NCBI GenBank assembly: GCA_003978455.1 | Contig: QNZT01000096.1 | Coordinates: forward strand, 1 to 6,018 | DNA: 6,018 nucleotides | Reading direction: 5' to 3' | DNA from: Sulfurospirillum sp. | Lineage (GTDB): Bacteria; Campylobacterota; Campylobacteria; Campylobacterales; QNZT01 | Shown: positions 1 through 6,018 of the stretch, in pieces | Layout: each line of letters opens with the position of its first letter | Position numbering within the stretch: the first letter of the stretch is position 1 | Position numbers and translations under genes: made by a program | Notes under the pieces: generated by a model | Seen by the model: only the letters and a program-made list of their open reading frames with translations | Told to the model about the DNA's origin: nothing | Database searches by the model: none

Positions 1-643
1 GCGCTTTCAGTTTTTCGGTATCAAACTCCCACACCACATACTTTTCACGTATGAAATAGTAGAGGATATAGAGAGAGAGCAGAAAGAGCATCAGCAGTTC
101 CGCATAAAACTTCCCGTGCCAGTCAAAGTGAAAAACGATGATCAGCAGCAGTGCCAGTGCAAGGCTCGGGAAGAGATACATAAACTGAAAAATCGCGTAG
201 CGCACCGCATCTTTCTCCAGCTGGGTGATGGTGTTGAAGATATTGAAAATCACCAGCAACAGGGTATAGACGGCGATCGTCACGATCAAAAGGTCACGCT
301 CCTCAAAATTGACGAAAATAACATCCCTGAGTCCGAACAGCACCCCCAGCGTCAGCACAAATGTGATGAACACCAGTATCAGGATATTGGACATATAGCG
401 CGCCATCTTCTCTTTTCCCAGCAGCGAAAACTTCGCCATGATGAAGTTCCCAGGCCAGAGCCCGATATAGATACTCGCGATCGCCACCACTGAGACGATA
501 AAACCGAGATGCCCATAGTCGTCGCGGCTCAGGTAACTTGTCAGCACCGGCAGGAGCATAAAGTTGAGCCCCTTGTTGAAGATGTTGCTGAGGGTGAAGA
601 TCATCGCACTTCCCAGAAGCTTGTTTTGCAAAAGTTTTTTCAT
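1..643 (-). CDS. wzx: Wzx-like oligosaccharide flippase, partial (N-terminal 214 residues)
   Basis: The frame runs from an ATG at 643 to the left edge with no stop, and the C-terminal part lies outside the window. The product begins MKKLLQNKLLGSAMIFTLSN and is strongly hydrophobic. About six membrane segments can be drawn, near residues 11-34, 45-64, 84-105, 118-139, 150-172 and 180-198. The N-terminal pattern NIFNKGLNFMLLPVLTSYLS, followed by DDYGHLG at 41-47, is typical of the polysaccharide transporter (PST/MATE-like) family, whose members usually have 12-14 segments and 400-500 residues. Such proteins move undecaprenyl-diphosphate-linked glycan units from the cytoplasmic to the periplasmic face of the inner membrane. 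The start overlaps the upstream glycosyltransferase stop as ATGA and has a strong GGAGGG site, which indicates translational coupling. Family assignment is firm. The exact substrate cannot be read from sequence, and a general PST exporter remains possible. Confidence 0.88.
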   Translation of the reverse strand, partial: MKKLLQNKLLGSAMIFTLSNIFNKGLNFMLLPVLTSYLSRDDYGHLGFIVSVVAIASIYIGLWPGNFIMAKFSLLGKEKMARYMSNILILVFITFVLTLGVLFGLRDVIFVNFEERDLLIVTIAVYTLLLVIFNIFNTITQLEKDAVRYAIFQFMYLFPSLALALLLIIVFHFDWHGKFYAELLMLFLLSLYILYYFIREKYVVWEFDTEKLKA

Positions 644-1803
644 GACGCTTTACCCTCCGTCAGATAGCCCAGCAGATTTTCCGCACAGAGCGCATACCCC
701 CTGCTCTCCTTCGCCACACTCCGCTCTATCATCGCAAAGATATCTCTGCGATAGGTCTCATCCCCGAAAATACGGCGCATAAAGCTGTAGATCGCCTCCC
801 CGTACCCGCTCCTGTCCGAAAACTTCGGATAGGCTTCTCCCAGTATCTCTCCGAACACAGGGATATCGGAGATCACCGGTACCGTACGCAGCCACATCGC
901 TTCCACCAACGGCAGACCGTACCCCTCGTTTCGGGAGAGAAAGAGGCAAAAGTGGCTCTTTTCGTAGAGGTTGTTCAGCTCCTCATCGCTCACATAGCCG
1001 TAAAAGTGGAGTGCGATCCGGGTAAAGTGCTGCCCCTCCAGAATCTTTTTCGTCTCATCGGTCTGTTTTCCCGCGACGTGCAGTATGACCCGCTCAAAAG
1101 TACGCGCCCCATCCGGCAGTGCTTCGAGATACGCCAGAAGCTGCAAAACACGGTCAAACCCCTTGGAGCGGTTGATACGCCCGACCACGACAAGCTCCAG
1201 CGCATCTCCCGCATACTTCGCAAACGCATCCTCCTGCTCAGGTCTGGGCAATTGGCGCACTTTGAAAGGGATACCGTTGGGCAGATAGAGCAGTTTCGCA
1301 TCGGCGATGCCGTAGAAGTGCCGGATATCCTCTTTGGTCTGGCGGGAGATATACCCCACTTTGTCATCGAAACGTTTCATGTAACCTATCAGAAAGTCGA
1401 TATAGCGATGTTTCGCGCCGGAGAAGAGTTCCGGAGTCTGTTTGATCGTCAAGTCGTGAATCACCTTGAGTCTTCTGCCGCGGCTGAAAAAGAGCGGCAT
1501 AGGATTGGGAACGAAAACGAGGTCGTATCTTTTTCCCAGTATCCTGCGCTGCAAATCGGCAAACTTCGCAGCCGCCCCCTGCTGCGGCAGTGCGATCAGA
1601 TGCACATTTTCAGCATCTACCCCCTCTAAAATACGCTCCGAGAAGAGATCGACCACCGCTTCATGAAGATAGAGATCGATCATCAGCAGCCTCTTTTGAT
1701 ACAGAGGCTGCCGAAGCAGTTCATACATGAGATTTTCCAGATAGACACTCACCCCGTCATACTCTTTGATATAGCTGGTGGCGACAAATGCGAGTTTATA
1801 CAT
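640..1803 (-). CDS. Glycosyltransferase, GT4-type (GT-B fold)
   Basis: This 387-residue cytoplasmic or membrane-associated enzyme probably transfers a sugar from a nucleotide-sugar donor to the growing lipid-linked repeat unit. The N-terminal acceptor domain starts MYKLAFVATSYIKEYDGVSV, with a DGVSVYLENL loop at 16-25 and an IHDLT motif at 115-119. The linker carries PNGI at 175-178. The C-terminal donor domain shows VGRINRSKGFDRVL at 207-220 and the EX7E motif EGYGLPLVE at 293-301, followed by SDIPVFGE at 312-319. These are GT4 retaining-enzyme hallmarks and the length is normal. The frame extends 15 bases upstream to a TTG, but the ATG at 1803 is preferred because AAGGAG lies 4 nt before it. 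That start overlaps the upstream gene by 8 bp (ATGTATAA), and the stop overlaps the flippase start by 4 bp. Donor sugar and linkage cannot be predicted. Confidence 0.9.
   Translation of the reverse strand: MYKLAFVATSYIKEYDGVSVYLENLMYELLRQPLYQKRLLMIDLYLHEAVVDLFSERILEGVDAENVHLIALPQQGAAAKFADLQRRILGKRYDLVFVPNPMPLFFSRGRRLKVIHDLTIKQTPELFSGAKHRYIDFLIGYMKRFDDKVGYISRQTKEDIRHFYGIADAKLLYLPNGIPFKVRQLPRPEQEDAFAKYAGDALELVVVGRINRSKGFDRVLQLLAYLEALPDGARTFERVILHVAGKQTDETKKILEGQHFTRIALHFYGYVSDEELNNLYEKSHFCLFLSRNEGYGLPLVEAMWLRTVPVISDIPVFGEILGEAYPKFSDRSGYGEAIYSFMRRIFGDETYRRDIFAMIERSVAKESRGYALCAENLLGYLTEGKAS
653..658 (-). promoter_or_regulatory. Shine-Dalgarno site of the flippase gene
   Basis: GGAGGG on the minus strand lies 9 nt before the ATG at 643. 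It sits inside the last codons of the upstream glycosyltransferase gene and supports the ATGA overlap start. Confidence 0.75.
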
Positions 1804-2905
1804 CGTTCTCCTTTTCAAACAGATACTTTTCCACCATTTTTGCGGAGCGCTCCCAGGAAAAGTTGCGGGCGGTCTGCATACCGTTTATGCGTAGTCTCTG
1901 CAACAGTGCACGATCTTCGATGAGCCGTACGATAGCATCGTAAAGCGCGTCGGTATCCGCCGGCGGATAGATCAGTGCGTTTTCACCGTTCACGGCATAT
2001 TCGCTGATCCCTCCGGCATCGGAAGCGACCACCGCACAGCCGCACCCCATCGCCTCCAGCGGCGGCAATCCGAACCCCTCCCACAAAGAGGTAAATATAT
2101 AGATATCGCTGCTGTTCATGACATCTGCTATATCTTTGTCACAAGAGGGCACCACCCTCTCCATACCTGCGGTAGCATAACTGCTCAAATCATCATGAGA
2201 GATCACCGTCACTTTTTCGATCTCTGCGGCGACTTTCGGGTTTTGCATCAACCGCTGATAAACCTCGACAAAGTCACCGAAACGTTTCATCGGATGTTTT
2301 CGGGCGATCAGACAGAGCCGCACGCTGTCACGCTGCGGTTTCTCTGCTTCATAGGGGTAAAAAACTTTCCGGTTGAGTGCGGGATGGACGATCTTTTGGG
2401 GTACTTTGCGTCCGCTGTGGCGTTCAAACATCTCATGGGTAAAAGCGGAGTTGAAAAGATAGCCTATCTTTTTACGGTAGGAGAGTTTGGTCACCGCTTT
2501 GTAGAGGTAGAGAAAAAACCGGTTTTTCAGCAGCAGCAGGTCATCGAAGATACGGTAGTCATCCGCCTGCACAAAGCGGTAGAGTTTCGGCATCCGGGCA
2601 AAGATAAAGAGCGGAGACTGGATTGGATCGGTGACGATGACATTGTCGTTTTGATACACCTTCTGGACATGGGCGACCGTACGAAAGATATTGGCTACCT
2701 TCTGAAGTGCGGAAACAGGCTCTCTACCCACCTGCTCGATAATGATACGATCGCTGATGGCGAAGGTACACTCTACCTTCCCTTTGGGCAGTACGATCTT
2801 TACTTCATGACGCTCTGCCAGCACATTTGCCAGCTCTACTATGACACGCACGCCGCCGCCCGTTTTGAGCTGCGGCAACACAAATACTATCCTCTCTCTC
2901 TTCAT
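1796..2905 (-). CDS. Glycosyltransferase, GT4-type (GT-B fold)
   Basis: This 369-residue enzyme is a second glycosyltransferase of the repeat-unit pathway. The start MKRERIVFVLPQLKTGGG gives the first beta strand and the glycine-rich loop (GGGVR at 16-20) of a GT-B N-terminal domain. The region FNSAFTHEMF at 151-160 and VHPALN at 173-178 leads into the donor domain. That domain carries LIARKHPMKRFGDFVE at 199-214, the EX7E motif EGFGLPPLE at 276-284, then AMGCGCAVVASDAGGISEYA at 285-304, a very typical GT4 block. An ATG at 2920 (adding MRESF) is also possible. A GTG at 2983 would overlap the acyltransferase by 55 bp and add a non-family N-terminus, so it was discarded. The gap after the acyltransferase stop is 23 bp. 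The stop overlaps the next glycosyltransferase by 8 bp. The sugar transferred is unknown. Confidence 0.9.
   Translation of the reverse strand: MKRERIVFVLPQLKTGGGVRVIVELANVLAERHEVKIVLPKGKVECTFAISDRIIIEQVGREPVSALQKVANIFRTVAHVQKVYQNDNVIVTDPIQSPLFIFARMPKLYRFVQADDYRIFDDLLLLKNRFFLYLYKAVTKLSYRKKIGYLFNSAFTHEMFERHSGRKVPQKIVHPALNRKVFYPYEAEKPQRDSVRLCLIARKHPMKRFGDFVEVYQRLMQNPKVAAEIEKVTVISHDDLSSYATAGMERVVPSCDKDIADVMNSSDIYIFTSLWEGFGLPPLEAMGCGCAVVASDAGGISEYAVNGENALIYPPADTDALYDAIVRLIEDRALLQRLRINGMQTARNFSWERSAKMVEKYLFEKENDV
1808..1813 (-). promoter_or_regulatory. Shine-Dalgarno site deciding the start of the second glycosyltransferase
   Basis: AAGGAG on the minus strand lies 4 nt before the ATG at 1803, within the last codons of the upstream gene. 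It falls downstream of the alternative TTG start at 1818, so it argues for the ATG. Confidence 0.65.
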
Positions 2906-2906
2906 G

Positions 2907-2940
2907 AAACTCTCTCTCATATCTTTTCTCAAACTCTCTC
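2907..2940 (-). repeat. Short GA-rich direct repeat at a gene junction
   Basis: The minus-strand 10-mer GAGAGAGTTT occurs at 2931-2940 and again at 2907-2916, 24 bp apart. The first copy spans the end of the acyltransferase gene, and the second lies just before the ATG at 2905 and serves as its purine-rich ribosome-binding region. A third GAGAG run follows at the start of the glycosyltransferase gene. The repeat is exact but short, and chance in purine-rich codons is possible. Confidence 0.5.
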
Positions 2941-3987
2941 GCCCGTCGCGGTGCGAAGCAGCCCCGGCAGATACTTTTCCCACACCTTGTAGAGTTGAAG
3001 CACTATCCAGACAGTCGCCGCCGGCACAAGCAGATAGAGCAGGAAAAATGCGATATCACTCTCGATATGCCCCGCTTTGAGCACCACTTTGCGAAGCACC
3101 GACTGCAACGGTTCGTGAATCGCAAACAGAAAAAAGCTGTACTTCTCCATCTCTATCAGCCTATCCGCCTGCGCACTCTGCGCAAAATATGCCGTCAGCA
3201 CCAGCACCGCAAAGACACCGACAAAGATCGAAATCTGCTGTAAATAGCTGTTGTCCCCCGTCAAAAGCGCCCCCAGAGAGAGCAGTAGATAAACAACCAC
3301 GATCGCTTTGCGGTGCGTGTCAAAAAAGCGCATATCACACGCTTTGAGTGCACCGTATGCCCCGAGTGTGAAAAAGAGTACCGAAGTGGGATCGATCTGT
3401 ACGATATGGTGTGGATACCACTGCTGTACCCAGACGATAAAGAGTCCACCCAGCAAAAGCCAGGGAACAAAACGCAACAGGAGGTAGAGCAGCGGCGAAA
3501 GCAGCACCATGAACAGCAGATCACGGATAAACCAGAACTGATACGCCACCGGATACTGAAACTCCCCGACACCGAAAAAGAGCCTGATCCGTTCCCAGAA
3601 CCCCAGATCGGGGATGATCGGTCTGTCCCCGCTGAAATAGCCCGCTGTCGCAGGCAGTGTCTGGGCGATAAGATAGAAACAGAAGATCAGCGCATTCCAG
3701 AAGAGAAAAGGCACCAGCAGCGTACGGAAACGGCTTTTGTACTTTTTGAGATACCCCTCTGCGGTGGGTTTGAGTGTCGCAAAAAAGAGATACCCCGACA
3801 GCAGAAAAAAGAGCGGCACACTGATACGCGCCAAATACTCCGCGATATAGGTTGCCGTACGCTCAAACCAGTGCGCATAACTGCCGCCGAAGTGGATGTC
3901 GGCGGTGTGCATATGGATATAGACGATACTCACGATCAGCGGAAACCGCAACAGTGCGATCCGTCTGGACAGAAGTTTATCGATCAA
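2929..3987 (-). CDS. Membrane acyltransferase (Acyl_transf_3 family), probable glycan O-acyltransferase
   Basis: This 352-residue inner-membrane protein has about ten hydrophobic segments. Family marks are a histidine in the first segment (VYIHMH, H25 and H27), PLFFLLSGYLFF at 58-69, RTLLVPFLFWN at 88-98, FWFIRDLLF at 151-159 (R155, D156) and YSFFLFAIHEP at 283-293. The length fits the single-domain form without a fused SGNH domain. Such enzymes commonly transfer acetyl groups from acetyl-CoA to polysaccharide or lipid-linked sugars, so O-acetylation of this locus's glycan is the best inference. The donor acyl group and target hydroxyl are not readable. The start is a TTG at 3987, supported by GGAGG 8 nt upstream and by the family fit of RIALLRFPLIVSIVYIHMH. 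It overlaps the upstream polymerase gene by 11 bp, which suggests coupled translation. Confidence 0.88.
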   Translation of the reverse strand: MIDKLLSRRIALLRFPLIVSIVYIHMHTADIHFGGSYAHWFERTATYIAEYLARISVPLFFLLSGYLFFATLKPTAEGYLKKYKSRFRTLLVPFLFWNALIFCFYLIAQTLPATAGYFSGDRPIIPDLGFWERIRLFFGVGEFQYPVAYQFWFIRDLLFMVLLSPLLYLLLRFVPWLLLGGLFIVWVQQWYPHHIVQIDPTSVLFFTLGAYGALKACDMRFFDTHRKAIVVVYLLLSLGALLTGDNSYLQQISIFVGVFAVLVLTAYFAQSAQADRLIEMEKYSFFLFAIHEPLQSVLRKVVLKAGHIESDIAFFLLYLLVPAATVWIVLQLYKVWEKYLPGLLRTATGERV

Positions 3988-5257
3988 TGCGCACCCCTCC
4001 CGTCAACTCTCTCTGGTCACGGATACTGGCGATACTGTAGGAGATGCCCAGGATCAAAAAGAGCTCCTCCGCGACGATCGGGTTGGTCAGCCCGAAAAAG
4101 AGAAAAAACGCCGGTACCACGATCGTGACAAAGTGGCGTTTGTCAAAGCCCAGCCAGACAATCCCGCTCAGATAGACCACCGCCAGAATAGAACCTTGCA
4201 GCCAGCTGTCGAGCAGCACACTGTTGATACTCCCCGAACCGGCACCCACACCCATGATATGCTTCCCCTTAAAATAGGACTCCACAAAGCCGAAACCGTA
4301 CCCGCCCCAGAAGTTTGACTTGACGATCAGATCCCACGCTTCCCTGAACTGCGCACCTCTCTCATGTTGCATCTTGTAGTTGAACTCTTCGGCGGTGATA
4401 AACGGATGTGAAGCCAGGGAGTTGTAGATAAAAAACGCCGCCACCAGAAAGATCGCCGCACCGATCAGATAAGTTCCGTTGATATGGTGAAACTTGTAGA
4501 GTACAGGATCTTCTCTGAGCTTATCCGGAGATGTGTAAAAGCTGCTTCTTGTCAGTTTCAGATACCCCTTCATGATGACCAGAAAAAGCAGTATCAGCAT
4601 ATATGCCAGCCAGACGGTTTTGTTTTTCGAGAGAAACATCATGTAGACGATCCCGCCGTAAAGCAGCCATGCGTAGTACTTTTTCCTGGGCCAGATATCA
4701 AACTCGACCCGGCTCATGACCGAAAGCAGCAGGATACTCCCCACGATGACACCGATCGCCCCCGCTTCGTAAAACGTCCCCTGATAAGGCAGAAACTCCC
4801 GCCCCCACCCAAACTCGCGAAAGTGGATGATCCTCTCAAGAACCGACTCCGGCAGGGGGATGTACATCACCACAAACCAGCTTACAAAGTAAAAGAGCAA
4901 TGCCCAGTCCACGATATCGAGAAAGGTTTTGAAATCGACCTTGGAGAGAATCCTCGCCCCGACATAGAAACCGACCGGATAGATAAAGAGAAACTTGATG
5001 TAATACCCCGTCTCCGCCACCTTTTCATAAGGGGAACTCATGCTGATCAACACCAGCACCAGTGCCCCGCCGACCAAATACGCAAGGATCATGAAATCGA
5101 CTTCTCTCTTCAGCAGATCATCCAGAAAAACGATCCCGAATGTCACCAGTACCAGCAACTGTTCGATACGGGCAGGTCCTATCTTCACCACAGGCAGCGC
5201 CAGAAATACCAGTATCCCCAGATAGAGTGAAAAGTAGAGTGTTTTGCGCGAAATCAC
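3977..5257 (-). CDS. O-antigen ligase/polymerase-like membrane protein (Wzy_C superfamily), probable Wzy
   Basis: This 426-residue polytopic inner-membrane protein has about 12 hydrophobic segments and one large hydrophilic, probably periplasmic loop near residues 280-350. Features of the O-antigen ligase/polymerase superfamily are TFYEAGAIG at 161-169, FLSKNKTVWLAYM at 208-220, and in the loop ERGAQFREAWDLI at 299-311 with FWGGYGFGF at 316-324, then INSVLLDSWLQG at 344-355. Wzy members polymerise flipped repeat units in the periplasm. WaaL members transfer the finished glycan to lipid A-core, and the two cannot be separated on motifs alone. Co-location with a flippase and glycosyltransferases favours Wzy. 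The start is a GTG at 5257 with AAGG 10 nt upstream, and an in-frame TAG two codons before it leaves no earlier start. The gap to the upstream gene is 26 bp, and the end overlaps the acyltransferase by 11 bp. Confidence 0.82.
   Translation of the reverse strand: MISRKTLYFSLYLGILVFLALPVVKIGPARIEQLLVLVTFGIVFLDDLLKREVDFMILAYLVGGALVLVLISMSSPYEKVAETGYYIKFLFIYPVGFYVGARILSKVDFKTFLDIVDWALLFYFVSWFVVMYIPLPESVLERIIHFREFGWGREFLPYQGTFYEAGAIGVIVGSILLLSVMSRVEFDIWPRKKYYAWLLYGGIVYMMFLSKNKTVWLAYMLILLFLVIMKGYLKLTRSSFYTSPDKLREDPVLYKFHHINGTYLIGAAIFLVAAFFIYNSLASHPFITAEEFNYKMQHERGAQFREAWDLIVKSNFWGGYGFGFVESYFKGKHIMGVGAGSGSINSVLLDSWLQGSILAVVYLSGIVWLGFDKRHFVTIVVPAFFLFFGLTNPIVAEELFLILGISYSIASIRDQRELTGGVRIDR
3996..4000 (-). 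promoter_or_regulatory. Shine-Dalgarno site deciding the TTG start of the acyltransferase
   Basis: Minus-strand GGAGG (within GGAGGGG, 3994-4000) lies 8 nt before the TTG at 3987, inside the last codons of the polymerase gene. No ATG or GTG in the acyltransferase frame lies nearby, so this site makes TTG the likely initiator. Confidence 0.7.
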
Positions 5258-5283
5258 CGACTATATACCTTTTTATTTTGAAG
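5258..5283 (-). promoter_or_regulatory. Short intergenic spacer with ribosome-binding site of the polymerase gene
   Basis: This AT-rich 26-bp spacer is the largest gap in the window. It holds AAAAAGG ending at 5268, 10 nt before the GTG. A TATATA run lies next to it, but no convincing -35 box stands upstream, and it would be only a few bases from the start codon. I therefore read it as a ribosome-binding region and not a promoter. Confidence 0.5.
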
Positions 5284-6018
5284 TTAGCGTCGTTTGACGA
5301 AGTAGATTCTGTCTACATAGACTTTACTGACCACACTGTTTCCCGGAGGGCTGAGCCAGACAAAATCGGGTGCATCGGTTGCCGTATCGATCGTGCCGAT
5401 TTTGACAGGGCGGTACCCTTTTGAGAAGTTTGCCCGCAGTTTGATCCCTTTGGCAACACCCGGCTCAATACCGTAACGAAGCGCCCATCGCGCACCATCG
5501 AACAGGTTCTTCTTATCCATTTCGATCTTGACATCGGCATAGACGTCCCAAACCCCTTTGGGAAGGTTCATAACTTTGAGTGAAAAGCCCCACTCTTTGC
5601 TGCTTCCGGGCATCACGGCACTCACACCGTCACTCGCTTCATGATCTTCTACTATATCGGCACAACAGAGTTCCAGCTGATACTCCTGATAGGAAAACCA
5701 ATCCCTCCCCTCTTTCAACCCGGCTGCAACTTTCGGCGGCAGCGCTTTTTTGTGTTTGAGTGTCAGCACTTTCACCATATTTTCCGCCGAGACCCCTTCG
5801 GCGATATGCGTCAGATCCGGATGCGCGGCAAGAAAATCCAAAAAGCGCTTTTTGACACGTGCCCTTCCCCTGAACGCTCTCCCCCTTATCAGACGGATAT
5901 AGTCGATCCCGGGGAAAAGCGCGAGATAGTGTTCGTAAAAAGGCGTCCCTTTTGGCACCCGACGCAGCCCCTGTTCCAGAATAGCATTGAGTTCCGCCAG
6001 ATTTGCATCGCTCAGATA
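5284..6018 (-). CDS. Protein of uncertain function, possible DUF4838-like C-terminus, partial
   Basis: The frame is open to the right edge and the true start lies outside. 244 C-terminal residues are visible, ending YFVKRR. The GTG at 5958 is internal to a longer gene, since codons continue upstream as YLSDANLAELNAILEQGLRR. The first part (about 1-75) looks helical, with LNAILEQGLRRVPKGTPFYE and a basic patch RGRAFRGRARVKKRF. The rest looks beta-rich and ends as a probable beta-sandwich. Within it lie a CC pair in LELCCADIVED, then EASDGVSAVMPGSSKEWGF and GVWDVYADVKIEM. The 'ASDG...mpg...eW' pattern followed by 'wdVYadVk' recalls from memory the C-terminal part of DUF4838 glycosidase-like proteins, which sit in glycan loci. 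This match is tentative. No signal peptide can be judged because the N-terminus is missing. As first visible gene of the run, it may bind, trim or modify the polysaccharide. Confidence 0.6.
   Translation of the reverse strand, partial: YLSDANLAELNAILEQGLRRVPKGTPFYEHYLALFPGIDYIRLIRGRAFRGRARVKKRFLDFLAAHPDLTHIAEGVSAENMVKVLTLKHKKALPPKVAAGLKEGRDWFSYQEYQLELCCADIVEDHEASDGVSAVMPGSSKEWGFSLKVMNLPKGVWDVYADVKIEMDKKNLFDGARWALRYGIEPGVAKGIKLRANFSKGYRPVKIGTIDTATDAPDFVWLSPPGNSVVSKVYVDRIYFVKRR

Noticed and set aside
952..1629. 225-codon open frame on the plus strand
   Set aside because: It is a mirror of the second GT4 gene in the same register, and the sense strand carries the full set of GT4 motifs.
1954..1969. 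Perfect 16-bp palindrome TATCCGCCGGCGGATA
   Set aside because: It lies inside the GT4 gene and is accounted for by the codons for YPPAD. There is no adjacent promoter or second copy to suggest a binding site.
2514..2527. Palindrome AAAAACCGGTTTTT
   Set aside because: It is intragenic, explained by the codons for KNRFF in the GT4 gene, and too short to form a stable terminator.
2195..2992. 265-codon open frame on the plus strand
   Set aside because: It lies directly antisense, in the same codon register, to a clear GT4 gene. Its composition (rich in His, Arg, Asp, Gln) is that of a mirror frame and no family motif is visible.
3313..4128. 271-codon open frame on the plus strand
   Set aside because: It is a codon-register mirror of the acyltransferase running into the polymerase end. 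It is rich in Arg, Gln and Glu without recognisable domains.
4484..5230. 248-codon open frame on the plus strand
   Set aside because: It mirrors the membrane polymerase gene. Hydrophobic sense codons become charged antisense codons, and no motif or convincing ribosome-binding site was seen.
5261..5283. TATATA run as a possible -10 promoter element
   Set aside because: No credible -35 hexamer stands at 16-18 bp upstream, and the run lies only a few bases before the GTG. It fits an AT-rich ribosome-binding spacer better.
5546..5563. Hairpin with 7-bp stem (TCCCAAA / TTTGGGA) and 4-nt loop
   Set aside because: It is inside the coding region of the partial right-edge gene and has no following U tract on either strand, so it is not an intrinsic terminator.
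1..6018. Mobile elements, CRISPR arrays, tRNA or other RNA genes
   Set aside because: I looked for transposase-like frames, regular repeats and cloverleaf-like segments on both strands and saw none. Essentially all bases are covered by the six coding regions.

Overview
The window holds six protein genes, all on the minus strand and read right to left. They form a tightly packed stretch of a surface-polysaccharide locus of the Wzx/Wzy type, as used for O antigen, capsule or exopolysaccharide. In transcription order: (i) the C-terminal 244 residues of an unidentified protein, possibly DUF4838-like, open at the right edge; (ii) a multi-pass O-antigen ligase/polymerase-like protein; (iii) a membrane acyltransferase of the Acyl_transf_3 family; (iv) and (v) two GT4-type glycosyltransferases; (vi) the N-terminal 214 residues of a Wzx-like oligosaccharide flippase, cut by the left edge.

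Every junction is an overlap or a gap of at most 26 bp, so one polycistronic transcript is likely. Neither its promoter nor its terminator lies in the window. No RNA gene, insertion sequence, CRISPR array or pseudogene was seen, and no stretch over 300 bases lacks a gene. Several starts are non-ATG (GTG for the polymerase, TTG for the acyltransferase) or lie inside a longer reading frame. They were chosen from Shine-Dalgarno placement and the fit of the N-terminus to its family.

Inferred working: the two glycosyltransferases add sugars on the cytoplasmic face to a lipid-linked repeat unit started by an enzyme encoded elsewhere. The acyltransferase may decorate the glycan, the flippase moves the unit across the inner membrane, and the polymerase-like protein joins units or transfers the glycan to an acceptor. 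The first protein has an apparent beta-rich C-terminus and may act on or bind the glycan, but its function is unknown.

The organism is probably a Gram-negative bacterium of intermediate GC content. The AAA/AAG-rich, GAGAG-rich style and the gene types would fit a Campylobacterota member of the Sulfurovum/Sulfurimonas kind, but this is a weak impression. Codon use is consistent along the window: TTA, CTA and TCA are largely avoided, which leaves long open antisense frames.
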